Below are positions 33,922 to 43,500 of a DNA stretch of 64,000 nucleotides, piece after piece. The number at the start of each line of letters is the position of its first letter. The first letter of the stretch is position 1. A program made the translations under genes and the position numbers. The notes beneath the pieces were generated by a model that ran no database searches, was not told the origin of the DNA, and saw only the letters and a program-made list of their open reading frames with translations. Origin of the DNA: Chitinophaga rhizophila (GTDB taxonomy: Bacteria > Bacteroidota > Bacteroidia > Chitinophagales > Chitinophagaceae); the NCBI RefSeq assembly GCF_019492185.1, contig NZ_JAICCF010000003.1:1116001-1180000 (forward strand), written 5' to 3'.

Positions 33922-34992
33922 TTAAGCTTTTTTGAGGCTGAAATACTTCATAGCTTCTACGAGCACTTCTACGCTTTCGTAGGGGAGTGCATTATAGAGG
34001 GAAGCGCGGAAACCGCCTACGAGGCGATGGCCTTTGATGCCTACGATGTCTTCTTTCTTGCAGAATTTCAGGAACTCTTCTTCCAGTTCAGGCTTATCCA
34101 TGATAAAGGAAACGTTCATACGGCTTCTGTCTTCTTTCTGTACTGTACCGCGGAAGAGTGGGTTCTGGTCGATCTCACTGTAAAGCAGGGCAGCTTTTTT
34201 CTCGTTTTCTTTTTCCATAGCGGCAGCTCCACCCTGTTCTTTAAGCCAGCGGAGTGTAAGCATGGAAATGTAGATAGCGAATACGGGAGGGGTATTTAAC
34301 ATTGAGCCATTCTCAACGTGGTTGCGGTAATCGAGGATCGTTGGGATCTTACGATTTACTTTGCCCAGTGCGCTTTTGCGAATTGCAACAAGGGTTGTAC
34401 CTGCAGCGCCCATATTTTTCTGTGCTCCTGCATAGATGAGTGTGAACTTGTTAAAGTCCAATGAACGGCTGAGTATATCGCTACTCATGTCAGCAATCAG
34501 CGGAACATCTGTTTCCGGCATCTTCTGCCACTGCGTACCATAAATGGTATTGTTAGTGGTAATATGCAGATAACTGGATTTTGGAGAGATGTTAAACTGC
34601 TTGGGGATGTGATTGTAGTTGCTGTCTTTTGAGCTGGCAGCTACATCAACGAAGCCGTATTGTTTAGCTTCTTTTATTGCCTTATTACTCCATACGCCAG
34701 TGTCTATATAAGACGCTGTACCATCATTTTCGAGGAAGTTCAATGGTACCTGCATGAACTGCGTGGTAGCGCCTCCATGTAGATACAATACTTCGAAATC
34801 GTCATCAAGTTGCATCAACTCTTTGACAAGATTCCGTGCCTCATCCAGTACAGCCTGAAACAATGGTGTTCTATGCCCTATTTCCAAAATAGACATTCCT
34901 GAACCTTCAAAGTCAATCAAAGCTTTGCTGGCCTTGTACAGCACTTCATTCGGCAATATGGAAGGCCCTGCGTTAAAATTGTGCACCTTCAT
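33922..34992 (-). CDS. serC: Phosphoserine aminotransferase
   Basis: A 356-aa class V PLP-dependent aminotransferase from the ATG at 34992 (MKVHNFNAGPSILP); the longer frame to 35073 is rejected, since the family begins with this motif. It converts 3-phosphohydroxypyruvate to phosphoserine and acts in pyridoxine synthesis. Visible: NFNAGPSILP (5-14), EIGHRTPLF, YLHGGATTQFMQVPLN (70-85), and the PLP lysine at about 192 (YAGAQKNMGAAG). Transcription starts far upstream (-7 element at 35126-35133), leaving a leader of about 125 nt; a strong hairpin follows. serA is not adjacent. Confidence 0.95.
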   Translation of the reverse strand: MKVHNFNAGPSILPNEVLYKASKALIDFEGSGMSILEIGHRTPLFQAVLDEARNLVKELMQLDDDFEVLYLHGGATTQFMQVPLNFLENDGTASYIDTGVWSNKAIKEAKQYGFVDVAASSKDSNYNHIPKQFNISPKSSYLHITTNNTIYGTQWQKMPETDVPLIADMSSDILSRSLDFNKFTLIYAGAQKNMGAAGTTLVAIRKSALGKVNRKIPTILDYRNHVENGSMLNTPPVFAIYISMLTLRWLKEQGGAAAMEKENEKKAALLYSEIDQNPLFRGTVQKEDRSRMNVSFIMDKPELEEEFLKFCKKEDIVGIKGHRLVGGFRASLYNALPYESVEVLVEAMKYFSLKKA

Positions 34993-35125
34993 AGGTCGTT
35001 CTAAGTTAAATAAATTGTTTGCTTGTTCCACTTTGTTTGGTTTTGTCAGAGGAATGGAAAAAAAGTATGGCATTTCACATATGATGCTGAACGCGCGTAG
35101 GATAAGGCTAAAAAGATAGTACTAA

Positions 35126-35133
35126 CAAAGATA
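35126..35133 (-). promoter_or_regulatory. -7 element of serC
   Basis: TATCTTTG on the minus strand, exact TAnnTTTG. The leader of about 125 nt is long for this organism and could hold a regulatory structure, though none is clear. Confidence 0.5.
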
Positions 35134-35174
35134 ATTTATATTTTTTTAAAATCGAAATTAATTGAAAGGCCGTT

Positions 35175-36116
35175 TTAGCCTTCCTGACGTCCTATCATTC
35201 TGTCTTTAGCTGCAGGAAAAGTATCCTGTATGATGTACCCTTTTAGCAGTTTCTCTAATGCTGGCATTCCTGCGTTGGCCCAGGCTGTGTACCAGTAGTT
35301 GGCGGTAGCATGTATTGCGGCTATCATTCTGCGCTCTACCATATTTCCCAGAGCTATATGATATGCCCTGGCGTAAGCTGTTGAGTAGTTTCTGACCAAT
35401 TTTCCGTTGCGTTTTTCATACGCAAATTTCCTGCCGGAAGGGAAGCCGTTGCTCACTATTTTCTCCTGCTGTAATACTGTATCCGCTGCTACGGCGCTTT
35501 CCAGCACAATATGCCATGTATATGTTCTTACATCTTTTATATAAACAGCTTTGCCGGCGAGGTAGGAGAAGGTCTTATCTGCCATCAGTTCGGGGATTCT
35601 TGATTCCCACAATCCGTGTATTCCATGCTGACCGGTGAGTTGTCCGTTATGATTAGAACAGGCATGAAGTGGCACATGGGCATCGCCTGCATAGTGACCA
35701 ATGTCAGCGCTCAGTTTTAGTATGGTGGCGGCATCACCTTCCCGAAATGCATTAGTGAGGCGGTGCATCATCTGTTCAAGGTACCAGGGCAGTATGCCGT
35801 AAGTGTTAAGTGTATCCGCACTATAACACCCTATTGCTTCCTGCCAGGATCTGGGCAGTTCAGCGAATGGCGGCCGCCCGTAATGATCAATGTCTATATA
35901 GTGCCGGGGACCTTCCTCCGCAATGATATATCTTCTTTTATCCGCATCTGTTGCATGTGCAGTGATATATTCAATATTAGCTTTATAAAAAGCGATCATT
36001 TCCGGCGGTAGCGAAAAGACAGCCAGCCGGTTAATACGTTGATGAGCAAAGAAGCCCCAGCTGTAAGCGGACAATGGTAAACAGGTAAGGCAAAACGCCA
36101 GTAAGATAAGGTGCAT
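35175..36116 (-). CDS. Zinc-dependent phospholipase C / S1-P1 nuclease-like secreted protein
   Basis: A 313-aa protein with a signal peptide (LILLAFCLTCLPLSAYS) and mature start at Trp 20: WGFFAHQRINRLAVFSLP. Zinc ligands are expected at that Trp and at His 25, plus HYIDIDHYG, DIGHYAGDAHVPLH and HGLWE. Those are the motifs of zinc-dependent phospholipase C and P1 nuclease families, which share this trinuclear zinc site. The family is often annotated as zinc-dependent PLC in Bacteroidota. Periplasmic. No neighbours in operon; the gap before the DUF502 gene holds an inverted repeat. Confidence 0.85.
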   Translation of the reverse strand: MHLILLAFCLTCLPLSAYSWGFFAHQRINRLAVFSLPPEMIAFYKANIEYITAHATDADKRRYIIAEEGPRHYIDIDHYGRPPFAELPRSWQEAIGCYSADTLNTYGILPWYLEQMMHRLTNAFREGDAATILKLSADIGHYAGDAHVPLHACSNHNGQLTGQHGIHGLWESRIPELMADKTFSYLAGKAVYIKDVRTYTWHIVLESAVAADTVLQQEKIVSNGFPSGRKFAYEKRNGKLVRNYSTAYARAYHIALGNMVERRMIAAIHATANYWYTAWANAGMPALEKLLKGYIIQDTFPAAKDRMIGRQEG

Positions 36117-36207
36117 ATAATGGTTGGTTAACTCACAATGGTAACAGGCAGGATAATGATCAGTAATGAATGATCATCGTCCCTTCTACGTATGATATGT
36201 TCCTGTG

Positions 36208-36274
36208 CGGCAATGCATTTCCTACATTCATCTTAGGCTGATTGTTCGCAGCGGATATAAGAAATGCATTGTCC
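36208..36274. repeat. Inverted repeat in the DUF502 - phospholipase C gap
   Basis: CAATGCATTTC (36211-36221) and GAAATGCATTG (36261-36271) are perfect 11-bp inverted arms 39 nt apart; CGG and CCG extend the arms by 3 more pairs across a one-base bulge. No T-run follows on either strand, so it is not an ordinary terminator. Confidence 0.6.
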
Positions 36275-36356
36275 GACAAAGATCTGAAGATATGAAATAC
36301 TCTTTATGCTTAGACCGGATAAATTGTAAAAAGTGGTCGGCCTTATAGTAGTTAGT

Positions 36357-37001
36357 TTAGCGGGCTTCCTTCTTCTCCGGCTTTTCGTGCACCTCAATAT
36401 TGGTAACGCCGCCACTTACTGCAAACTTCATTGCTTCACCGGCAGGCACATTGGTAAGGGGTTTAACCTTCGTTACCGGCACCATAAAGACTTTACCAGT
36501 GATGGCGTATGCATGCGGTACGTAAACTGCAGTGTAGCCCTCCAGGCCAAGATTGGATACATCCTGCTGGGTGATGAAGCCCATTTCCCATACATCCACA
36601 CCATAGACCTGTACCAGTACAGGATGATCAAATTTCTTCTTTTCACCAACAAAGGCGTCAAATACGTCTTTTACAGATGTGTAGATATATTTAATGAAAG
36701 GTGTTCTTTCCAGCAGATGGTCAAATAATGCGAAGATGCGGCTTACGATAAAGGAGGAACTCAGGTACCCTACTACAATCACCAGCAGTAACACCAACAC
36801 AAAGCCCACACCTTTGTAGCGGAGGTATCGCAACGGTGTTTCAAGCGGAAGAATTTCTTTGGGAATGATGTTGTCAATAGTTACAAAAACCCAGTACAGT
36901 GTCAGGGCGGTCACGCCCATAGGAGCAAGTATCAACAATCCCTGGAAGAAGTACCTTAACAGCTTTGCAGCCAGGAGTTTGATGCGATTTTTAGGAGACA
37001 T
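36357..37001 (-). CDS. DUF502 family membrane protein
   Basis: A 214-aa protein with two membrane spans (residues about 17-40 and 64-88) joined by a conserved loop (IDNIIPKEILPLETPLRYLRYKGVG), then the DUF502 signature RTPFIKYIYTSVKDVFDAF (104-122) and a soluble C-terminal domain with VQVYGVDVWEMGFITQ and YVPHAYAITGKVFMVP. DUF502 proteins occur across bacteria and chloroplasts, and their role is unknown. A -7 element lies upstream; single-gene unit. Confidence 0.92.
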   Translation of the reverse strand: MSPKNRIKLLAAKLLRYFFQGLLILAPMGVTALTLYWVFVTIDNIIPKEILPLETPLRYLRYKGVGFVLVLLLVIVVGYLSSSFIVSRIFALFDHLLERTPFIKYIYTSVKDVFDAFVGEKKKFDHPVLVQVYGVDVWEMGFITQQDVSNLGLEGYTAVYVPHAYAITGKVFMVPVTKVKPLTNVPAGEAMKFAVSGGVTNIEVHEKPEKKEAR

Positions 37002-37062
37002 ATTATTAAATGCAGATACGTGAATAAACCGGTAATCCCTGGTTCTGATACCTGACAGGGTG

Positions 37063-37070
37063 CAAAGTTA
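37063..37070 (-). promoter_or_regulatory. -7 element of the DUF502 gene
   Basis: TAACTTTG on the minus strand, exact TAnnTTTG, 61 nt before the start. Confidence 0.5.
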
Positions 37071-37205
37071 CATCGTTTATTTTATCCCCGAAGGGAGATT
37101 CCTTTGAACAGATATGATGAATGATCTGATTACCAGGGCCGGTATTTCACCTGGAAGGTGGGTTAATGATCAACACAGGATAAGTATATTAAAATAATTC
37201 GCTTT

Positions 37206-37242
37206 GGAAACTTTTATAGTTTAAAAAGTTTCCATAGTTTTG
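37206..37242 (+). promoter_or_regulatory. Promoter and candidate TetR operator of the efflux operon
   Basis: GGAAACTTTT (37206-37215), 8 nt, AAAAGTTTCC (37224-37233) is a perfect 10-bp inverted repeat, directly before TAGTTTTG (37235-37242), an exact -7 element. The palindrome covers the spacer and -33 region, the classic position for a repressor. The TetR gene starts at 37360, about 110 nt after the predicted transcription start. Confidence 0.7.
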
Positions 37243-37359
37243 TCTCAGCATCGCAAATCGACTTGAGACCACCAAAGAACTATGAAGCCAGGAGGAATTA
37301 AATAGCCACCACAGAAAGGATTTGCAGAAGAAATAAGAATCATTACATACTGTCAACCA

Positions 37360-37968
37360 ATGGATATACAGGAACGTATTCTGGATACTGCATTCAGTCT
37401 GTTCTGTCAATTCGGAACAAGATCAATTACAATGGACGATATAGCCCAGCGTATGGGAGTATCCAAAAAGACGCTGTATGCTCATTTTGCAGATAAGGAT
37501 GAACTGGTGATGCATGCCATTTCCCGCTATCTGAACCACTTAGCCCAGGAATGTGTGGAGTACCAGGATAAAGCTGCAAATGCCATTGACGAACTGTTTC
37601 TGGTAATGAAAATGCTGGACCAAAGCTTCCGCAATATGAACCCGATCATCCTGTTTGATCTGCAGAAGTTTCACGTCAAAGCATTCCAGGTGTTTCAGGA
37701 TTATAAGTATAATAACCTTCAGAAAACTGTACGGCAGAATTTAGAAAGAGGGGTCCGTGAAGGATTATACCGGTCAGACTTTGACATAGAGATTATGACG
37801 CAATACCGGCTGGCAACATCCATGCTTTGTTTTCAGCCTGATATATTCCCCTACGGGAAATATGATATGAGTAAAGTACAATGTACCCTGCTTGAACATT
37901 TCCTGTACGGACTTGTTTCACCGGAAGGGTATAAACGCGTTGAAGAGAATAAACTACAACTACAGTAA
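37360..37968 (+). CDS. TetR/AcrR family transcriptional regulator
   Basis: A 202-aa regulator. Residues 4-50 are the helix-turn-helix (RILDTAFSLFCQFGTRSITMDDIAQRMGVSKKTLYAHFADKDEL), followed by an all-helical ligand domain of the usual length. It lies 5 nt upstream of TolC and is the first gene of the TetR-TolC-MFP-RND operon, so it should repress the pump and itself and release on binding an exported toxic compound. The palindrome at 37206-37233 is the candidate operator. Confidence 0.93.
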   Translation: MDIQERILDTAFSLFCQFGTRSITMDDIAQRMGVSKKTLYAHFADKDELVMHAISRYLNHLAQECVEYQDKAANAIDELFLVMKMLDQSFRNMNPIILFDLQKFHVKAFQVFQDYKYNNLQKTVRQNLERGVREGLYRSDFDIEIMTQYRLATSMLCFQPDIFPYGKYDMSKVQCTLLEHFLYGLVSPEGYKRVEENKLQLQ

Positions 37969-37973
37969 AACCA

Positions 37974-39350
37974 ATGACCTTTATGCAACCTGACAAAAAG
38001 CATGCGGGCCTTACAGGACTCCTGCTGCTGATTATTTTTCACTGTGGAATGGCCCAGCAGCAGCCCAGACCTCCGCTGCAGGAAACGATCTCGCTGTCTG
38101 CAAAACAAGCAATTGATTATGCGCTTGCTAATCAGGCCAGCGTACGAAACGCGAAACTGGATGAACTTATTCAGCTGGCCAAAAACAAGGAAGTAAGCGG
38201 ACTGGCACTGCCTACCCTTGCCGGTTCTGGTACCTACCAGCATAACCCTATCGTACAGAAACAGTTAATTGACGCCGCTAACTTCAGTGATACTGTACCG
38301 AAAGGTACCCTTGTACCCTTTGCATTTGGATTGAAACATAATGCAGTAGGAGAGGTCACACTTAAACAAGTGCTCTTTGACCCGAGTGTACTGGTAGCCT
38401 TACAGGCACGGCAAACGCTGGAGCAGCTTTCAGCTAAAACAGTTCAGAAGTCAGAGATTGACGTAAAGGTAAATGTGTATAAGGCTTATTATAATGTGTT
38501 ATCCGCCCGCAGAGGCCTGGAAATACTCGGTAATAACATCACTAATCTGAACAAACTATTGGGCGAAACCCGCGAGACTTATAAGAACGGGCTGGTGGAG
38601 AAGCTGGATGTAGACAGATTAGTAGTGCAACTGACCAATCTGCGTACAGAAGAAACCAAGTTGCGCAATATTGCAGAAGTAGGTATTGCTGCATTAAAGT
38701 ACCAGATGGGTATGCCTATCCAACAGCCTATACAGCTTACAGATACTTTATCCCTGGATGAGATCAAATCAGCGCTGGCTTCAGAGCAGTTTGACTACTC
38801 ACAGCGTATTGAATATCAGTTGCTGCAAACGCAGAAGCGGGCAAATGAGTTCGACCTCAAGCGATACAAGTTGCAGAAGCTTCCGACATTATCATTGTTT
38901 GGTACCGGTGGTGTAAGCCGTGCGAGTGATGTATTCAACTACTTCAGCAATGAGACCTGGTATGGATATGTATCATATGGTGTAAACCTGTCTTTTACCA
39001 TCTTCAGCGGGTACCAGCGCAGACGTAAAGAAGACCAGGCATTCCTTCAGCTGAAAAAGACAGAAGTATCGCTCGAAGATGCCAAGCTGGGTATAGATAT
39101 GGAACAGGCACAGTCTACCTCCAATCTTCGTAATAATATTCTGACACTCGAAGCGCAGGAGGGCAATATGAAGCTGGCCGAAGAAGTGTATAATACCACG
39201 CAGATCAAATATCGCGAAGGTGTTGGCTCGAGCCTGGAAATGAGTACAGCTGAGAATGAATTACTTACTGCACAGAATAATTACTTTACGGCACTCTATA
39301 ATGCCGCTGTGTCAAAAGTAGATTACCTCAAAGCATACGGAAAACTGTAA
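37974..39350 (+). CDS. TolC family outer-membrane efflux protein
   Basis: A 458-aa protein with a signal peptide (hydrophobic stretch GLTGLLLLIIFHCG, cut near AQQQ). The body shows the TolC/OEP pattern: SLSAKQAIDYALANQASVRNAKL at the mature start, then two pseudo-repeats of long helices (VKVNVYKAYYNVLSARRGLEIL and AQSTSNLRNNILTLEAQEGNMKLAEEVYNTTQIKYREG) ending AALYNAAVSKVDYLKAYG. It forms the trimeric outer-membrane duct of the pump. Start ATG 37974 or 37983. It is followed 35 nt later by the periplasmic adaptor. Confidence 0.93.
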   Translation: MTFMQPDKKHAGLTGLLLLIIFHCGMAQQQPRPPLQETISLSAKQAIDYALANQASVRNAKLDELIQLAKNKEVSGLALPTLAGSGTYQHNPIVQKQLIDAANFSDTVPKGTLVPFAFGLKHNAVGEVTLKQVLFDPSVLVALQARQTLEQLSAKTVQKSEIDVKVNVYKAYYNVLSARRGLEILGNNITNLNKLLGETRETYKNGLVEKLDVDRLVVQLTNLRTEETKLRNIAEVGIAALKYQMGMPIQQPIQLTDTLSLDEIKSALASEQFDYSQRIEYQLLQTQKRANEFDLKRYKLQKLPTLSLFGTGGVSRASDVFNYFSNETWYGYVSYGVNLSFTIFSGYQRRRKEDQAFLQLKKTEVSLEDAKLGIDMEQAQSTSNLRNNILTLEAQEGNMKLAEEVYNTTQIKYREGVGSSLEMSTAENELLTAQNNYFTALYNAAVSKVDYLKAYGKL

Positions 39351-39385
39351 GTGCATACTACAACTAACTATTAACTTTTAATCAT

Positions 39386-40492
39386 ATGTCCAAGATATAT
39401 CGTCCCGCTCTGCTGATTGTTTCACTTATGGCTGCCTGTGGTAGTCCATCTCCGGAGGCGAAACTTGCAGAGCTGAAAAAGCAGGAGGCAACCCTGAAGC
39501 AGGAAATTGCTAAACTGGAAAAGCAAACACAGAAAACAGATACTACCGCACGCAAGAAGAAAGCTGTGATCATAGCTACTGTTCAGGATACAGTATTTGA
39601 GCACTATATAGATGTGCAGGGTGCTATTGACGCACGTGAAAATGTCAGTGTATCATCCAGGATACCAGGTGTTGTAACAGCTATTCATGTAAGAGAAGGC
39701 CAGGCCGTTAGTAAGGGGCAGGCGCTTGCACAGGTAGATGATCAGGTAATGAGAGCGAATATGGCAGAACTGCGTACACAGATGGATCTGGCAAACACTA
39801 TGTTCCAGAAGCAGCAGAATCTCTGGAATCAAAAGATTGGTTCTGAAGTACAATATCTGAATGCAAAAAATCAGAAGGAATCACTGGAGAGGAAAATGGC
39901 CACTTTACAGGATCAGATAGGGCAGGCGAGGATCGTTTCTCCTATCAATGGTACTGTTGATGCGGTGATTGTTAAACTTGGCGATAATGCGGCTCCTGGT
40001 AGTCCTGCATTTCATGTTGTAAATGGTAGTAACCTGCGCGTATTGGCCAATGTAGCAGAAGGTTATGCCAGCAAGGTAAAAACCGGCGATCAGGTAGTAC
40101 TTGACTTCCCGGATATTGATAAAACCATCCGTACAAAGATCGGTTTTGCATCTAAAGTAATCGACCCTGTGAGCCGCACGATTAAAGTGGAAGTGCCTTT
40201 GCAGAATGATCCGGAATTACGCCCTAATATGATTGCCAGGATGAAGATCATTGACTACGTTGCTCCAAAAGCAGTAGTAATACCAGTGAATATTATCCAA
40301 TATTCATTGGGTAAGCCCTATGTGGTTGTAGCAGAGAATAAAGGCGGCGAAATGGTAGCTAAGAGGAAAGAAATTGAGTTGGGCCGCACTTATAATGATA
40401 AGGCAGAGATTAAGACAGGCCTGGCAACTGGCGAACAGATAGTAACTATCGGTTACCAGGGATTGAATGATAACGACCTTATCCAGCTTTAA
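39386..40492 (+). CDS. RND efflux periplasmic adaptor (membrane fusion protein)
   Basis: A 368-aa lipoprotein (ALLIVSLMAACGSPS, acceptor Cys 18). After a coiled-coil Glu/Lys-rich segment (27-50) come the barrel-sandwich lipoyl half (IDAREN VSVSSRIPGVVTAIHVREG, about 72-95), a helical hairpin (100-155), the second lipoyl half (RIVSPINGTVDAVIVKLGDNA) and the beta-barrel domain (about 205-280). Signature SPINGTV is the usual adaptor motif. It links TolC and RND proteins in the periplasm. The RND gene starts 17 nt after its stop. Confidence 0.93.
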   Translation: MSKIYRPALLIVSLMAACGSPSPEAKLAELKKQEATLKQEIAKLEKQTQKTDTTARKKKAVIIATVQDTVFEHYIDVQGAIDARENVSVSSRIPGVVTAIHVREGQAVSKGQALAQVDDQVMRANMAELRTQMDLANTMFQKQQNLWNQKIGSEVQYLNAKNQKESLERKMATLQDQIGQARIVSPINGTVDAVIVKLGDNAAPGSPAFHVVNGSNLRVLANVAEGYASKVKTGDQVVLDFPDIDKTIRTKIGFASKVIDPVSRTIKVEVPLQNDPELRPNMIARMKIIDYVAPKAVVIPVNIIQYSLGKPYVVVAENKGGEMVAKRKEIELGRTYNDKAEIKTGLATGEQIVTIGYQGLNDNDLIQL

Positions 40493-40509
40493 TATTCTAA
40501 AACTGGTTT

Positions 40510-43500
40510 ATGCAAGACAATCTGAATAAAGAATTTAAACCTACCAGCTGGTCCATTGATAATAAGGTAAGCATCTATGTTGCAACCCTTATCCTGGCCC
40601 TGGCAGGTATCATGTCCTATCAGAGCCTGCCGAAGGAGCAATTTCCCGAGGTAGTGTTCCCACAGTTCTATATCAGCACCATCTATAGTGGTACATCTCC
40701 CGAAGATATGGAGACGCTGGTAACGAAACCGATAGAAAAACAACTAGGCGGTATATCTGGTGTGAAATCTATCAAGAGTACCTCCATGCAGGATTACTCG
40801 GCCATCACTATTGAGTTTGATGCCAGTGAGAATATGGAAACAGCCCGGCAGGAAGTACGTGAAAAGGTAGATGATGCCAAGAAAGACCTGCCTAACGATC
40901 TTACCCAGGAGCCCCAGATCATCAAAATAGACGTATCCCAGATACCTATTATGAACGTGAACCTGTCAGGTGATTTTGATCTGCAATCACTGAAAAAGTA
41001 TGCAGATGAGATGCAGGACAGGATAGAAGCATTGAATGAGATTACCCGTGTGGATATTGTTGGTGCGCTGGAAAGGGAGATACAGATCAATGTTGATAAG
41101 TACAAAATGGACGCTGCAAAAATCAGCTTTGACGATGTAGCCAATGCGATTGCGATGGAGAACCGTACTATCTCCGGAGGTCTGGTATCTATGGACGGGC
41201 AGAAACGTACATTGAGTGTAAAAGGCGAGTATAAAGATGCTTCCAAAATCAGGGATATAGTAGTGCGTGGTATGTCAGGCGCTACTGTCTATCTGAAAGA
41301 TGTAGCAGAGGTGGTGGATGGCTTTGAAGAACAAGAGAGTTATGCCCGCCTGGATGGCAAGAATGTAATTACGTTAAACGTGATTAAGCAGAGCGGTAAG
41401 AACCTGATTGATGCGTCAGATAAAATCCGGGTGATCATTGATGAAATGAAGAAGGATTATCTGCCTGCCGGATTGAACGTCACTATTACAGCAGATCAAT
41501 CTAACTCAACACGCGTAACCCTGCATGACCTGATCAATACTATTATCATTGGTTTCATACTGGTGACGTTGATTCTGATGTTCTTCATGGGAGCTGTAAA
41601 TGCCATATTCGTTGCTTTATCAGTGCCTATATCCATGTTCATTGCTTTCCTGCTGATGCCGATGTATGACTTCACCCTTAATATGATGGTGTTGTTCTCC
41701 TTCCTGCTGGCATTGGGAATAGTAGTGGACGATGCGATTGTGGTGATTGAGAACGTACACAGGATATTCTATGAACGTCGGGATCTTGGTATAGTAAGAG
41801 CAGCTAAGGTAGCCGCAGGAGAGGTGTTCCTACCGGTATTCTCTGGTACGCTCACAGTACTCGCACCATTCTTCCCGCTGTTATTCTGGCCTGGCATTAT
41901 CGGAAGTTTTATGTTCTTCCTGCCAGTAACGTTAATTACGACGCTGGGAGCTTCATTGATAGTTGCCTATATTATCAACCCGGTATTTGCGGTTGACTTT
42001 ATGGATCGACATGAGGGAGAAAATCATCCTAAGCCGACGTTTAACAAGAAAATGAAGATACTGACTGTGGTATTCATAGTGGTGGCATTGCTGGCATATG
42101 TATCAGGTAGTCCGGGAGTAGGCAACTTCACCATCTTCATGCTGCTGATGATTATGCTGGAAAGGTTCTGGCTTGGAGGTGTAGCGCGTCGTTTCCAGAG
42201 TCATGTATGGCCTCGCGTACAGGAGAGGTATAAGCATATCCTGCAGTGGTGCCTGGTTGGCTGGCGCCCGATATGGATATTGCTAGGTACGTTTGGATTG
42301 CTGGTATTCAGCATTATGCTGACCGCTATCCGTAGTCCGAAGGTGGTATTCTTCCCACAGGCAGATCCGAACTTCATATATACTTACATCGAGTTGCCTA
42401 TGGGTACCGATCAGAAGTATACTGACTCAGTGACCCATGTTATAGAACAGAAGATTGCGGCGGTAGTAGGCACTAAGAATCCAATTGTAGAATCTATTAT
42501 ATCTAACGTGGCAGTAGGAGCAGGAGACCCTTCTCAGATGGACATGAGTGTGCAGCCGCATAAGGGTAAAGTGACAGTAGCATTTGTGGAATTTGGTAAA
42601 CGTGACGGGCACTCGACTGTTCAATACCTGGATAAGATCCGTAAGGCAGTAAGGGGTATTCCCGGAGTAGATATTACTGTAGAGCAAGAACAGGGTGGTC
42701 CGCCTACAGGTAAGCCAATCAATATTGAAATTTCCGGCGATGAGTTTGAGGAACTGACTATTGCAGCAGATAAAATGAAAAGATACCTGGATAGTCTGGA
42801 GATTGGAGGCGTAGAAGAGCTGAAATCTGACTTCCAGAGCAATAAACCGGAGATTCTGGTGAATATTGACCGTGAAAGAGCAAACAGAGAAGGTATTAGT
42901 ACAACAACTATAGGTATGGCATTGCGTACCGCGTTGTATGGTCAGGAAGTATCCAAGTTCCGCGATCCGGAAGATGATTATAAGATCATGGTACGGTTCA
43001 GGGAAGATCAGCGTAACAACATCAATACCCTGATGAACCTGAATATCGTGTATCGCGATATGAATATGGGTGGTGCAATACGGCAGGTACCCTTATCTGC
43101 GGTAGCAGACATCAGGTATTCTAACACTTACGCCAGTATCAAACGTATTGATCAGAAGCGTGTTGTGACGTTGTATTCAAATGTATTGACCGGTTACAAT
43201 ACCAATGAAGTGGTGCAGCAGATACAGACCGCCATACAGGATTTCCCTAAGACGCCTGGTATTTCAGTAAAAATGACCGGGGAGCAGGAAGATCAGGAAG
43301 AGACATCAAGCTTTTTGGGTATGGCAATGCTGGGCGCTTTCGGTCTGATTCTGATGATCATGGTAACGCAGTTCAACTCCATAGGCCGTCCGCTGGTAAT
43401 ATTTATGGAAATATTGTTTTCTATTATAGGGGTGTTCCTTGGTTTTGCCATCTTTGGAATGGACATCTCTATTGTAATGACTGGCGTAGGTATTATGGCC

